A stretch of 64,000 nucleotides of DNA from Prevotella sp. (lineage in GTDB: Bacteria > Bacteroidota > Bacteroidia > Bacteroidales > Bacteroidaceae), in assembly GCA_017619375.1 (NCBI GenBank), contig JAFZSL010000045.1, positions 161,093 to 225,092 on the forward strand. The letters run 5' to 3'. Of the stretch, positions 36,011-45,364 are shown piece after piece. Numbering within the stretch: position 1 is the first letter of the stretch; each line of letters begins with the position of its first letter. A model generated the notes under the pieces. That model was not told the origin of the DNA. It made no database searches and saw only the letters and a list, made by a program, of their open reading frames with translations. Position numbers and translations under genes: made by a program.

Positions 36011-36601
36011 ATGCGAAAAATACTACCCATCGTCTTGCTGGTTCTAATGGCTTGCCAGCCGCGCGCTTCCGAGAAGCAGTTGCGCAACGAGGTCAGCGCC
36101 ATCCCCATGCTCTATACCGTGGAGGCGGAAGTACAGGTGTTGGTGGAAGGCCATGGACAGAATGGCACCAACGAATGGAAGGCTTTTTTCGGCAAGCGCG
36201 ACATCATCATTCCGGTGAAGGCTCATGTGAAGGTGGGCGTTGACTTGTCAAGAATCCGTGAAATGGATGTGGAGGGCGACAGGGTGTATGTCACTTTGCC
36301 CGACCCTACCATAGACCTGGAGAGTACGGAAATCTTATGGGATGAGGTGGTGAGTGATGTTTCTGGCATGAGAGACCATTTTTCTGCGAAGGAGAAAGAA
36401 TTCCTAACCCAACAAGGAAAAATGAAAATCATGGGGGAATTGCCTCAAATGGATTTGGTGCAGCCCGCTCAAGAGCATGCTGAGCAAGTGCTGGGGAACT
36501 TGATTTCTGCTTTGGGCTACAAACCAGTGTTTAGAGCCAGGCCGGTTTATGAGGAATTTGATTTTGTCAGGCTCATCAATGATGTGGAGGGTATGCCATG
36601 A
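36011..36601 (+). CDS. DUF4230 lipoprotein, first of a pair
   Basis: 196 residues from ATG 36011 (TTG at 36002 is possible). Lipoprotein signal MRKILPIVLLVLMAC with lipobox LMAC, then a DUF4230-type domain: EVSAIPMLYTVEAEVQVLV, FFGKRDIIIPVKAHVKVGVDL, VEGDRVYVTLPDPTI and a C-terminal AEQVLGNLISALGYKP segment. Function of the domain is unknown. Its stop overlaps the start of the second DUF4230 gene by 4 nt. Confidence 0.78.
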   Translation: MRKILPIVLLVLMACQPRASEKQLRNEVSAIPMLYTVEAEVQVLVEGHGQNGTNEWKAFFGKRDIIIPVKAHVKVGVDLSRIREMDVEGDRVYVTLPDPTIDLESTEILWDEVVSDVSGMRDHFSAKEKEFLTQQGKMKIMGELPQMDLVQPAQEHAEQVLGNLISALGYKPVFRARPVYEEFDFVRLINDVEGMP

Positions 36602-37590
36602 ACAAGACTTTGACCATTGTCACCGTTGTCGTATTGGTGGCCATCGCCATCTTTGCCTATTTGATGTTGAGGCCCAAAAGCGGCCTCGATTATAAAGTGT
36701 GGCCTATCACCATCAATCAGATTTCCAAAACAGAGCAACTGAAGGTGGTCTCTTTCCATAAAGACATTCTCGTTAGTGAGCACCGTTTGGGAAAGGGTAT
36801 GTTCTCAAGCTCCGAAGATAAAATCTATGTCATTTATCCCGCAACACTCAATTTAGGATTCGACCTCTCCAAATGTAATGAACAGACTTTCCGTAAACAA
36901 GGGGAAGACACCGTGCTGGTCACATTGCCGCCTGTGGAAGTGCTCAACAAGAAAGGGTACACCATTGACGAAGCAGGGAAACACACCGCCATCGAGAAAG
37001 GGAATTGGAGCAACGAGACGATGGCTGGATTGAAAAAACGGGCGGAGGCTATTATGTTGAGGAGTTGTGAGTATGATAGCTGCTACCGGAAGGCGGAAGA
37101 ATTGGGAAAGGTGATGGTTGCCTCGCTTGTGAAGAAATTGGGATTCAACACCGTTATCGTGGACGTACAGCCCCGTCAGAGTTATGGGTTGGCGCTCTTG
37201 GGAGATAGCTATGCTTGCACCACTCCTTACAAATTCTATCTGGAGCAGGGAAAAAGGTTCTTGATGCTCAAGGAAAAAGGTGTCCGCAAAATGTTTTTTC
37301 CAGGAGCCACGTTCAGCTATCCCCAACTTTTGGCTTTGGGTGATTACTTCAACCGCAATCTGAAGAAAGGTGACGTGGAGGTGTCAAAGGAGGGCAATAC
37401 TCTCCTCGTGTCGTTGCGCCATCCCACCATTTCTGGCTCCAAGGGAGCCGTGGACATCTTGAAGAATGCCAATCAGGGAGAAGTGGCAAGATGGAAGAGG
37501 GAGATTGGTGGCCAAATCTTCAACAACTCTTTGAAAGTCAAGGTGGAACACGTGGATATGAACAAAAAAGTACTTTATACTTACCCATAA
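36598..37590 (+). CDS. DUF4230-like membrane-anchored protein, second of a pair
   Basis: 330 residues with one N-terminal transmembrane anchor (TLTIVTVVVLVAIAIFAYLML) and a DUF4230-like region repeating the pattern of the preceding gene (EQLKVVSFHKDILVSEHRLG, YVIYPATLNLGFDLSK, DTVLVTLPPVEVLN, LGKVMVASLVKKLGFNTV), followed by about 120 further residues. The two genes look like an ancient tandem duplication with a longer C-terminus in the second. A heterodimer facing the periplasm is plausible but is inference. Confidence 0.75.
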   Translation: MNKTLTIVTVVVLVAIAIFAYLMLRPKSGLDYKVWPITINQISKTEQLKVVSFHKDILVSEHRLGKGMFSSSEDKIYVIYPATLNLGFDLSKCNEQTFRKQGEDTVLVTLPPVEVLNKKGYTIDEAGKHTAIEKGNWSNETMAGLKKRAEAIMLRSCEYDSCYRKAEELGKVMVASLVKKLGFNTVIVDVQPRQSYGLALLGDSYACTTPYKFYLEQGKRFLMLKEKGVRKMFFPGATFSYPQLLALGDYFNRNLKKGDVEVSKEGNTLLVSLRHPTISGSKGAVDILKNANQGEVARWKREIGGQIFNNSLKVKVEHVDMNKKVLYTYP

Positions 37591-37602
37591 TGTGCTGATT
37601 CG

Positions 37603-38439
37603 ATGAAAAGATTGATTTTGCTTGCAATGGTGATGCTCTTGGGAATGGGTGCGTCCGCCCAGATGCCATACTCAAGGGATGGGGCGAAAAAACTGAGGAA
37701 ACTGCTCACACAGATGAAGTCGCGTGCCCCGCTTCCCTTGCTGATGCGTGACGACAGGAGTTGTGTCGACGAACTTCGGGACTTGGCCAAATGGGATGAA
37801 CAAACAGCAAAACTCAAAGCCGACAGCATCCAAAAGCGCCATGAGGAAAACCAATACATAAAAGAGCATCGGGACTGGGCGGGGCCAAAAAACTTGAAAT
37901 CAGGATTGTTTGATAAAATCGTCAGTCTGATAGAACGAGAGGAACTGCGCTATGATTTGTATGAAAGGGAATGCCGCATATTGGCAAGTGAAAGGGCGGC
38001 AGACAAAAGATCGGAACCCACAGGTGAACTGTTGTCGGTGAGTTATGGCTCCTCCGGCATGACATACTATCCCGACCTCCCTTTCACCATGGAGAAAATT
38101 GACGGCGACTCAGCGCTCGTCACATATTCTAATAAAGACACTCGGTTCAAAGTGGATGCGAAATACCTTGGAATGATGCATGAGGCCATCATCTCACATC
38201 ATCTATACCAGCTGCACGGTTATTATGGCTTCAAAGACTGGGACTTGCCCGATATTCCAAAGTATAGGCTGCTTGACGGTCAAAAATGGAATTTTGAGGC
38301 AAAATACAGCGATGGTACCATCATCCGTTCTTCGGGGATGGTTCCAGCTGGTTTGAGTGTCGATGTGGTTCCGAAAATCTATTTTGAAGATGTGCTTCCT
38401 AACAGAGATGCGTATAAGAAGAGTAATTCAACGGAATAG
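37603..38439 (+). CDS. Secreted protein of unknown function
   Basis: 278 residues with a signal peptide (MKRLILLAMVMLLGMGASAQ) and no domain I recognise. The middle is helical and rich in Lys, Glu and Arg (about 30-130); the C-terminal half has beta-like segments (MTYYPDLPFTMEKIDGDSALVTYSNKD, KYRLLDGQKWNFEAKYSDG). It lies 12 bp downstream of the DUF4230 pair and is probably co-transcribed, so it may belong to the same envelope function. Confidence 0.72.
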   Translation: MKRLILLAMVMLLGMGASAQMPYSRDGAKKLRKLLTQMKSRAPLPLLMRDDRSCVDELRDLAKWDEQTAKLKADSIQKRHEENQYIKEHRDWAGPKNLKSGLFDKIVSLIEREELRYDLYERECRILASERAADKRSEPTGELLSVSYGSSGMTYYPDLPFTMEKIDGDSALVTYSNKDTRFKVDAKYLGMMHEAIISHHLYQLHGYYGFKDWDLPDIPKYRLLDGQKWNFEAKYSDGTIIRSSGMVPAGLSVDVVPKIYFEDVLPNRDAYKKSNSTE

Positions 38440-38482
38440 GGGAGGGCTGAGAGGCTGGAATACATGGACTTTTGATGCGGGT

Positions 38483-39085
38483 TTATAGAAATAGTCCTAA
38501 GTCTGCATTCTTGAAAACCCAATTCTCGTCGCCTCCCGCTACGGAAAACACATATCCTTTCTCTAAATTCACCACCGTATGGGGGTGCTCCTCATCACAC
38601 AACGCCTCCTTGATGTCGTCAGTGATGCCGGTGCCGCGCAGTTTCAGCACCGCCTCTTTCTGGGTCCATAGTTTCACAAATTCCAAATCCGGGCTTTCAG
38701 CTGACATGATTTGGGTGATTTCCGCATCATTCATCGTGTAGCGTACCAAAGATTCGCGCAAGGGGCGGATGTGTTCCACGTCAATGCCTACGGGATGTCG
38801 AGATAGTGCACAGACCACCGCCGTGCGACAATGGCTCAGGTTGAAATGCAGGTCCCCATGGCCTGACAAGAATGGCTTTCCCTTCTCGCCATAACCGAAC
38901 ACAGGAGCTTCGATGATGCCGTATTCCTCCATCAGTCCTTGGCGTAGAAGAAGATAGGCGGCTGCATTCAGCTTGCGTCCCAACTCGAAAGTATAACGCA
39001 GTGCTTCTTCGCGACGCTGGTCGGAAAGGTGTGGCAGGGCTGCCTGGAAATCAAAACCTTCTATGTCGTCGTTGATGTATATCAT
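38483..39085 (-). CDS. 4'-phosphopantetheinyl transferase family protein
   Basis: 200 residues from ATG 39085; a longer frame to 39109 would cover the promoter element. It has the two magnesium/CoA motifs of the Sfp/AcpT superfamily, GIDVEHIR and WTQKEAVLKLRGTGI, plus the LHFNLSHC loop. It transfers phosphopantetheine from CoA to carrier proteins. Overall length suggests the Sfp-type broad-specificity class rather than AcpS. It has its own promoter and runs convergent to the secreted orphan gene. Confidence 0.87.
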   Translation of the reverse strand: MIYINDDIEGFDFQAALPHLSDQRREEALRYTFELGRKLNAAAYLLLRQGLMEEYGIIEAPVFGYGEKGKPFLSGHGDLHFNLSHCRTAVVCALSRHPVGIDVEHIRPLRESLVRYTMNDAEITQIMSAESPDLEFVKLWTQKEAVLKLRGTGITDDIKEALCDEEHPHTVVNLEKGYVFSVAGGDENWVFKNADLGLFL

Positions 39086-39106
39086 GGTGCCTCGTCGTTT
39101 TATCTG

Positions 39107-39114
39107 CAAATTTA
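39107..39114 (-). promoter_or_regulatory. -7 element of the phosphopantetheinyl transferase gene
   Basis: TAAATTTG on the minus strand (39114-39107), about 20 nt before ATG 39085, supporting that start. Confidence 0.5.
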
Positions 39115-39163
39115 AACGTTTTCATTGAATTACAAAATAAAAACGTCTTTTGATTTCATCAAA

Positions 39164-39232
39164 GGTGGGACAGGAGGTCTTGGGAGGGACAAGAGGATAT
39201 GGGAGGTCTTTGGCATGGGGGGGGTGGGGTGG
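39164..39232 (+). repeat. G-rich region with a 19-bp tandem repeat
   Basis: Two 19-bp copies, GGGACAGGAGGTCTTGGGA (39167-39185) and GGGACAAGAGGATATGGGA (39186-39204), differ at four positions and are followed by a third partial unit and then G8-T-G4-T-GG. This is strongly G-skewed on the plus strand, and could form a G-quadruplex. It lies in the divergent gap between the phosphopantetheinyl transferase and GH28 genes; the rest of that gap holds only promoter elements. Confidence 0.55.
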
Positions 39233-39358
39233 TCGTGAATCATCCAAGGCGAAGGCATGGGTAAATCGCTATATAGGGCTTTTCACTCGCTTATGCTTTT
39301 TTTTCTTAAGCTTGAATAATAAATGCATTTCTTCTTTCTCGCTTAGTCGGATTTTTAG

Positions 39359-39366
39359 TACCTTTG
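39359..39366 (+). promoter_or_regulatory. -7 element of the GH28 gene
   Basis: TACCTTTG at 39359-39366, 19 bp before ATG 39386. The -33 position has only TTTC. Confidence 0.5.
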
Positions 39367-39385
39367 CACACCAAAAGGCAGCCAT

Positions 39386-40720
39386 ATGAAATCTTTTCTT
39401 CTGATGATGGTGGCGACAGCATTTGCCATAAGCGCCAAAGCAGCAGACTTCAACATTCTTGACCATGGTGCGGTTTCCGACACCACCATTCTCTCTACGA
39501 AAGCCATCCAACAGGCCATTGACGTTTGCAACCTGAACGGAGGTGGAAGGGTGGTGGTGCCTGCGGGAAACTACAAGACTGGGACCATCATTCTCAAGTC
39601 CAACGTCAATCTACACTTGGAACAAGGTGCCACACTCTATGGAAGCACTCGACTGGAAGACTACATCCCCGTGAAGTCTAATTATGTGTCCTTGCGGACG
39701 CAGACCACCACCATCCAACTTATCTATGCTGACAGTGTAAACCATGTCACCATCGATGGGCAAGGCACCATCGATGGAAGAGGCAGGGGATTCGAAAAAC
39801 TGTCCTGGAACGACGAAGGCATTACAAGGCCGCATCTGCTGCGCTTCATCCAGAGCAGCGATATCATACTCAGGGACATTACTTTGCGCAATTCCGGCTG
39901 TTGGATGCAGCACTTCCTCGCTTGCGACAGGCTCACCATCGACGGAATCAAGGTCTTCAATCGCAACAATTACAACAACGACGCTCTCGATCTCGACGGC
40001 TGCCACGAGGTGGTGGTCAGGGGGATGATTGCCGATAGCGACGATGATGCCATTACGCTCAAGAGCACGTCGCCAAGACTTTGTGAGAACATACGTATCA
40101 GCGACTGCGTGGTGAGTAGCCACTGCAACGCCATCAAATTGGGAACAGAGACCAACGGAGGTTTCCGAAACATCTCCATCTCGGGCATCGTGGTGAAACC
40201 CAGTTACGACCAGAAAGAGAAATTCTTCGGACAGTGGAGAGGGTCGTCGGTCATCTCGCTCGAAATCACCGATGGAGGCGTGATGGAGAACGTCTGCGTC
40301 TGCGACATCGTGGCTGAAGGGACGGAGGCTCCCATATTCATCTGGCTCGGCAACCGGGCGAGACCTTACAAGCAAGGTGACGTCATTGATCATGTGGGCA
40401 GCATCCGGGGAGTCAGAATTGACAATGTGTGTGTGAGAAATGCAGGACCTACGGGATGTTCCATCCTGGGAATGCCGGGGCATCCCGTGGAGGATGTCGT
40501 CGTATCCAACATACGCATACATCACGATGGAGGAATCAACGAGGTTGCCACCCCTCCCGACGACAAGGAAAAGGAATATCCTGAGGCCACCATGTTGGGA
40601 ACACTCCCCGCAAAAGGATTCTTCGTCAGGCATGCCAGAAACATCTCGCTCGACAACATCGTCATCACAACGGAAGCGCCTGACAGCAGACCCGACATCG
40701 TGAAAATCGACACCGAGTAG
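39386..40720 (+). CDS. GH28 polygalacturonase-type glycoside hydrolase
   Basis: 444-residue secreted right-handed beta-helix enzyme acting on pectin-type galacturonans. It starts with a signal peptide (LLMMVATAFAISAKA), then the pectate-lyase-superfamily entry FNILDHGAVSDTTILSTKAIQQAI. The GH28 catalytic region reads YNNDALDLDGC ... DSDDDAITLKS (Asp217-Asp221) and SSHCNAIKLGTETNGG. Three acidic residues of the catalytic apparatus are present; the classical RIK motif is not obvious, as in exo-acting or rhamnogalacturonan-type branches. It has no adjacent SusC/D pair. Confidence 0.87.
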   Translation: MKSFLLMMVATAFAISAKAADFNILDHGAVSDTTILSTKAIQQAIDVCNLNGGGRVVVPAGNYKTGTIILKSNVNLHLEQGATLYGSTRLEDYIPVKSNYVSLRTQTTTIQLIYADSVNHVTIDGQGTIDGRGRGFEKLSWNDEGITRPHLLRFIQSSDIILRDITLRNSGCWMQHFLACDRLTIDGIKVFNRNNYNNDALDLDGCHEVVVRGMIADSDDDAITLKSTSPRLCENIRISDCVVSSHCNAIKLGTETNGGFRNISISGIVVKPSYDQKEKFFGQWRGSSVISLEITDGGVMENVCVCDIVAEGTEAPIFIWLGNRARPYKQGDVIDHVGSIRGVRIDNVCVRNAGPTGCSILGMPGHPVEDVVVSNIRIHHDGGINEVATPPDDKEKEYPEATMLGTLPAKGFFVRHARNISLDNIVITTEAPDSRPDIVKIDTE

Positions 40721-40804
40721 CAGAACATGGGGTGGAAAAGGCTATAATGTAACCTTTGACCCTAAAAAATTGACAATAATCACATCGTTTTTATCTTTTT
40801 TGTG

Positions 40805-40812
40805 TAATTTTG
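40805..40812 (+). promoter_or_regulatory. -7 element of carB
   Basis: TAATTTTG at 40805-40812, about 44 nt before ATG 40856. Confidence 0.5.
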
Positions 40813-40855
40813 CACCGTCAATTTCAGAAGAACTGATAATTTGTCATCATATCAA

Positions 40856-43800
40856 ATGAAAAAAAATCTCAAAAAAGTCCTCGTCTTAGGCAGCGGGGCC
40901 CTGAAAATCGGACAAGCTGGTGAATTCGACTACTCTGGCTCGCAAGCACTGAAAGCATTGAGGGAAGAGGGAATTGCAAGCGTCCTCGTCAACCCCAACA
41001 TCGCCACCATCCAAACATCGGAGGGAATTGCTGACAAAGTGTATTTCCAACCTGTCACACCGTGGTTCGTCACTGAAATCATCAAAAAGGAGCAACCTGA
41101 CGGCATCCTGCTCGCTTTTGGCGGACAGACGGCACTCAACTGCGGTACCCAACTCTACCTTGACGGCACGCTCGACAAATATGGCGTCAAGGTGCTGGGC
41201 ACATCTGTAGAAGCCATCATGAACACGGAAGACCGAGACCTCTTCGTCAAGAAACTTGGAGAGGTGGACCTCAAGGTCCCTGTGAGCCATGCCGTGGAGA
41301 ACATGGAAGATGCGCTCAAGGCAGCCCATTCCATCGGCTTCCCCATCATGATACGTTCCGCATACGCTCTTGGAGGATTGGGTTCGGGCATCTGTCCTGA
41401 CGAGAAGAAATTTATTGAGATTGCAGAGAGCGCATTCACCTTTGCACCGCAAATCCTCGTGGAGGAGAGCCTCAAGGGATGGAAGGAGATTGAGTTCGAG
41501 GTCATTCGCGACGCCAAAGACCGCTGTTTCACCGTGGCGTCCATGGAGAATTTCGACCCCCTGGGCATCCACACGGGCGAAAGCATCGTCGTGGCTCCTA
41601 CCTGCTCGCTGACTCAGGAACAGGTGGAGATGTTGCAGGAATTGTCCATCAAATGTGTCAAACACCTCGATATCGTCGGTGAATGCAATATTCAGTTTGC
41701 TTTCAATGCCGAGACCAACGACTACCGTATCATCGAAATCAATGCTCGCCTCTCACGCTCGTCTGCATTGGCCAGCAAGGCCACGGGTTATCCACTCGCC
41801 TTCGTGGCTGCGAAGATCGCGCTGGGTTACACCCTCGACCAGATTGGCGAAATGGGCACTCCCAATTCCGCTTACGAGGCACCGCAACTTGATTATATGA
41901 TTTGCAAGATACCGCGGTGGGACCTTAACAAATTTGCCGGAGTGTCCAGGATAATCGGTTCTTCCATGAAATCGGTGGGTGAGATCATGTCCATCGGAAG
42001 GAGTTTCGAGGAGATGATACAAAAGGGCCTGCGTATGATAGGGCAGGGGATGCACGGATTCGTGGGCAACGACCATACGAAATTCGACAATCTCGACGAC
42101 GCCTTGGAGAACCCGACAGACTTGCGCATCTTCGCCATCGCACAAGCCTTGGAGGAGGGATACACCGTTGAGCGTATCGAGGAACTCACCAAGATTGACA
42201 AATGGTTCATCTCACGGCTCAAGAGAATCGTCGACCTCAAGCATCAACTCATGCAATACAACAGTTTGGAAGAGGTGCCCGACGATTTCCTCGTTACTGT
42301 GAAGGCTGCCGGCTTCTCCGACTTCCAAATAGCACGATTTGTGCTCAAACCAGAGGATTCCAATATGTACAACGAGAACCTCGCTGTCAGGGAGTACCGC
42401 AAGTCGAAGGGCATCGTTCCCGCTGTGAAGCGTATCAACACCGTGGCCAGTGAGCATCCGGAACTCACCAACTACCTTTACTTCACATACCATTACAATG
42501 CCAAGCCTGGCAACTACAGGTTCCACGATGTCAATTATTATAAGAACGAGAAGAGCGTCATCGTCCTCGGTTCGGGTGCCTACCGCATCGGTTCTTCTGT
42601 AGAGTTTGACTGGTGCTCCGTCAATGCCATCAACACCGCAAGGAAGTTGGGATACAAGAGCATCATGATTAATTACAACCCTGAGACCGTGTCGACAGAC
42701 TATGATATGTGCGACAGGCTTTACTTCGACGAACTATCTTTGGAACGGGTGCTCGATGTCATCGACTTGGAGCAACCCAAGGGTGTCGTGGTTTCCGTTG
42801 GTGGACAGATTCCCAACAACTTGGCTATGAAACTCTATAGGCAGGGCGTGCCCATCCTGGGTACCTCGCCTGTGAACATCGACCGTGCAGAGAACAGGGA
42901 TAAGTTCTCGGCCATGCTCGACAAACTGGGAATCGACCAACCGGCATGGAGGGCGCTCACCTCGCTTGAGGATATCGAGGCCTTTGTCAAGGAGGTGGGA
43001 TTCCCCGTCCTCGTACGACCGAGTTATGTGCTCTCTGGTGCGGCGATGAATGTCTGTTACGATTACGAGGAGTTGGGACGGTTCTTGGAAATGGCAACGG
43101 AGGTGTCGAAGGAATATCCCGTCGTGGTGTCGAAGTTCATGACCGAGACAAAGGAGATTGAGTTTGACGCCGTGGCCGACAAGGGGGAAATCGTGGAATA
43201 CGCCATCAGCGAACATATCGAATATGCTGGTGTCCACTCTGGCGACGCCACCATGGTGTTCCCGGCACAGCATATCTATTTCTCCACCATACGCCAGATC
43301 AAGAAAATCTCACGTAAGATTGCCAAGGAACTCAACATCAGCGGTCCGTTCAACATCCAATACCTGGCGAAAAACAGGGAAGTGAAGGTCATCGAATGCA
43401 ACCTCAGGGCCAGTCGTTCCTTCCCCTTCGTCAGCAAGATTCTCAAAACCAATTTCATTGAGACGGCCACCAAGATCATGCTCGACGTACCCTACACCAC
43501 GCCGGAGAAGAGTGAGTTCGACATCGACCGCATTGGCGTCAAGGCGTCGCAGTTCTCCTTCGCTCGCTTGCAGAATGCAGACCCGGTGCTCGGTGTCGAC
43601 ATGAGCAGTACGGGTGAGGTGGGATGCCTCGGCGAAGACCTCAACGAAGCCTTGCTCAACTCATTGATTGCCACCGGATACAGGTTGCCTGAAAAGAGCG
43701 TCCTCATCTCTTCTGGCGATGCCAAGGGGAAGGTGGACCTGTTGGAGCCTGCAAGGGAGATGGTGCGCAACGGATATGAGATTTACGGCACTGCAGGAAC

Positions 43801-44098
43801 AGCCAAGTTCTTCAATGACAACGGTGTGCCTGCTAAAGCCGTGTCGTGGCCGGATGAAGACTTGCCTGACAATGTGATGGACCTCATTGCTGCACATAAG
43901 ATCGACCTCATCATCAACGTGCCCAAGAACCACACGAAGCGTGAGCTCACCAATGGCTACCGCATCAGGCGCGCGGCCATCGACCACAACATCCCGTTGA
44001 TGACAAACGTGCGTCTGGCTAAAGCTTTCATAGAGGCCTTCTGCGCCTTGAAGTTGCAAGACATCTCCATCAAGTCTTGGCAGGAGTACAATTCTTGA
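40856..44098 (+). CDS. carB: Carbamoyl-phosphate synthase large subunit
   Basis: 1080 residues from ATG 40856 (a TTG at 40841 is less likely). Two homologous ATP-grasp halves are clear: VLVLGSGALKIGQAGEFDYSG near the N-terminus and VIVLGSGAYRIGSSVEFDWC in the second half, each followed by FGGQTALNC/VGGQIPNNLA and the metal-binding EINARLSRSSALASKATGYP and ECNLRASRSFPFVSK. A C-terminal MGS-like allosteric domain (ISSGDAKGKVDLLEPA, IYGTAGTAKFF) binds regulators. It makes carbamoyl phosphate for pyrimidine and arginine synthesis with CarA, which is not adjacent. Confidence 0.96.
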   Translation: MKKNLKKVLVLGSGALKIGQAGEFDYSGSQALKALREEGIASVLVNPNIATIQTSEGIADKVYFQPVTPWFVTEIIKKEQPDGILLAFGGQTALNCGTQLYLDGTLDKYGVKVLGTSVEAIMNTEDRDLFVKKLGEVDLKVPVSHAVENMEDALKAAHSIGFPIMIRSAYALGGLGSGICPDEKKFIEIAESAFTFAPQILVEESLKGWKEIEFEVIRDAKDRCFTVASMENFDPLGIHTGESIVVAPTCSLTQEQVEMLQELSIKCVKHLDIVGECNIQFAFNAETNDYRIIEINARLSRSSALASKATGYPLAFVAAKIALGYTLDQIGEMGTPNSAYEAPQLDYMICKIPRWDLNKFAGVSRIIGSSMKSVGEIMSIGRSFEEMIQKGLRMIGQGMHGFVGNDHTKFDNLDDALENPTDLRIFAIAQALEEGYTVERIEELTKIDKWFISRLKRIVDLKHQLMQYNSLEEVPDDFLVTVKAAGFSDFQIARFVLKPEDSNMYNENLAVREYRKSKGIVPAVKRINTVASEHPELTNYLYFTYHYNAKPGNYRFHDVNYYKNEKSVIVLGSGAYRIGSSVEFDWCSVNAINTARKLGYKSIMINYNPETVSTDYDMCDRLYFDELSLERVLDVIDLEQPKGVVVSVGGQIPNNLAMKLYRQGVPILGTSPVNIDRAENRDKFSAMLDKLGIDQPAWRALTSLEDIEAFVKEVGFPVLVRPSYVLSGAAMNVCYDYEELGRFLEMATEVSKEYPVVVSKFMTETKEIEFDAVADKGEIVEYAISEHIEYAGVHSGDATMVFPAQHIYFSTIRQIKKISRKIAKELNISGPFNIQYLAKNREVKVIECNLRASRSFPFVSKILKTNFIETATKIMLDVPYTTPEKSEFDIDRIGVKASQFSFARLQNADPVLGVDMSSTGEVGCLGEDLNEALLNSLIATGYRLPEKSVLISSGDAKGKVDLLEPAREMVRNGYEIYGTAGTAKFFNDNGVPAKAVSWPDEDLPDNVMDLIAAHKIDLIINVPKNHTKRELTNGYRIRRAAIDHNIPLMTNVRLAKAFIEAFCALKLQDISIKSWQEYNS

Positions 44099-44119
44099 AA
44101 TAATCATTCTTATCAATAA

Positions 44120-44152
44120 CAAGACGGGGTTCCACATCGGGACCCCGTCTTG
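44120..44152. terminator. Terminator between carB and nadE
   Basis: Stem CAAGACGGGGT (44120-44130) / ACCCCGTCTTG (44142-44152), extendable inward by TCC/GGG, followed by TTG. The two flanking genes are convergent. Confidence 0.78.
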
Positions 44153-44219
44153 TTGATGATATGCCTTTTCTTGTTGTTGCTATTATGCAACCAATTTTCG
44201 CTCGCTTTCTTGAATCTCT

Positions 44220-45068
44220 CTATGAATCGTAAAGGGACCTCTCGATAACGATGGGCATGCGCTTGCGCTTGAATGCTGAGCGGCGGTGGCGTGTCAACAC
44301 ACGTTCCACCGTCTCGCCACCGTAAGCGTCGTTCAGGCGCTTCATGGCGTTCTCATCGTCGCCATTCTGCAAATAGGTGAGTAGGATGTCGTCCACATCT
44401 TCATAGGTGTGGCCGGGTGCGATCTGAGCCATGTCGCCACCGGCTTCCACCCCGTTGCCGTCGGTGGGAAGGATGCCATAGGCCGCACGAAGCGATATGT
44501 GACGAAGGTCGGACTCATCGGGGTAACGCTCGGAGAACAGATATTTACAGAGTTCATACACCTCATGCTTCCATAGTCCGCCGATGGGATTGTAGTCTGC
44601 CACGTCGCCGTGGATGGTCCAGAAGCCCAGGTAGTGCTCCGTCAGGTTGTCCGTGTCCATCACCAGCCCGCCGGTCACCGAGGCGAGGTTGTAGAGGTAA
44701 ATCATCCGCAGGCGAGCCTTGATGTTGCCTTGTGAGATGTGCGTCGATGCATAGCGTTGCTCACAGGTGGCTCGCAACAAGAGATACTGGGCCTGTAAGT
44801 TCTCCACCCAGTATTCACTGCAGAATGCCTTCATGGCTGCGTTGGCGGAGTCGTTCTCCTCAACCGAGTTGGAGGAACAAGGCAGGCTGACACCGATGAA
44901 TTTGAACTCCTGGTCGGGATGCTGCTTCACCACTTCGGCGCAGATGGCTGCCGTCACCGTGGAATCCAATCCTCCGGAGATGCCGAGCACCATGGTCTTC
45001 AACCCATTGTTGATGAGATACTTCGCCGTTTCGCTTATCATTGTTTCAAATGCCTTCTGATAATTCAT
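44220..45068 (-). CDS. nadE: NAD+ synthetase
   Basis: 282-residue enzyme that amidates nicotinic acid adenine dinucleotide to NAD+ with ATP. It has the PP-loop motif LGISGGLDSTVTAA, KARLRMIYLYNLAS, the TDNLTEHYLGFWTIHGDVADYNPIGGL block and a basic C-terminus HRRSAFKRKRMPIV. There is no N-terminal glutaminase (CN-hydrolase) domain, so it should use free ammonia. It is monocistronic. Confidence 0.93.
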   Translation of the reverse strand: MNYQKAFETMISETAKYLINNGLKTMVLGISGGLDSTVTAAICAEVVKQHPDQEFKFIGVSLPCSSNSVEENDSANAAMKAFCSEYWVENLQAQYLLLRATCEQRYASTHISQGNIKARLRMIYLYNLASVTGGLVMDTDNLTEHYLGFWTIHGDVADYNPIGGLWKHEVYELCKYLFSERYPDESDLRHISLRAAYGILPTDGNGVEAGGDMAQIAPGHTYEDVDDILLTYLQNGDDENAMKRLNDAYGGETVERVLTRHRRSAFKRKRMPIVIERSLYDS

Positions 45069-45147
45069 GCTCCTTAGGTTTTATTGATTGATGAATATGT
45101 TGTTTGTTCTTATGGTCAAGTGGGATGTCGTTATTCTTATTTTGCTA

Positions 45148-45155
45148 CAAAATTA
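45148..45155 (-). promoter_or_regulatory. -7 element of nadE
   Basis: TAATTTTG on the minus strand (45155-45148). The leader of about 75 nt is long; no fitting -33 is seen. Confidence 0.4.
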
Positions 45156-45272
45156 ATAAAAATGTCACACATTTGTCTACTCATGGGATGAAAAAAATCT
45201 CCTATTCTCTCGTAAGACATCCTTTATTCTCCTTAAACCTCCATTTCTCATCGAAAAAATCCGACAAATACG

Positions 45273-45303
45273 TTGGACGATATGCATATTTATGCTATCT
45301 TTG
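45273..45303 (+). promoter_or_regulatory. Promoter of the metallo-beta-lactamase-fold hydrolase gene
   Basis: TTG (45273-45275), 20 bp, TATCTTTG (45296-45303). Confidence 0.6.
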
Positions 45304-45364
45304 TGAACTTATGTCTTAGAAATGGCAAGAAAGAGGATTTCACACACTTTAAATGATGGATAAA

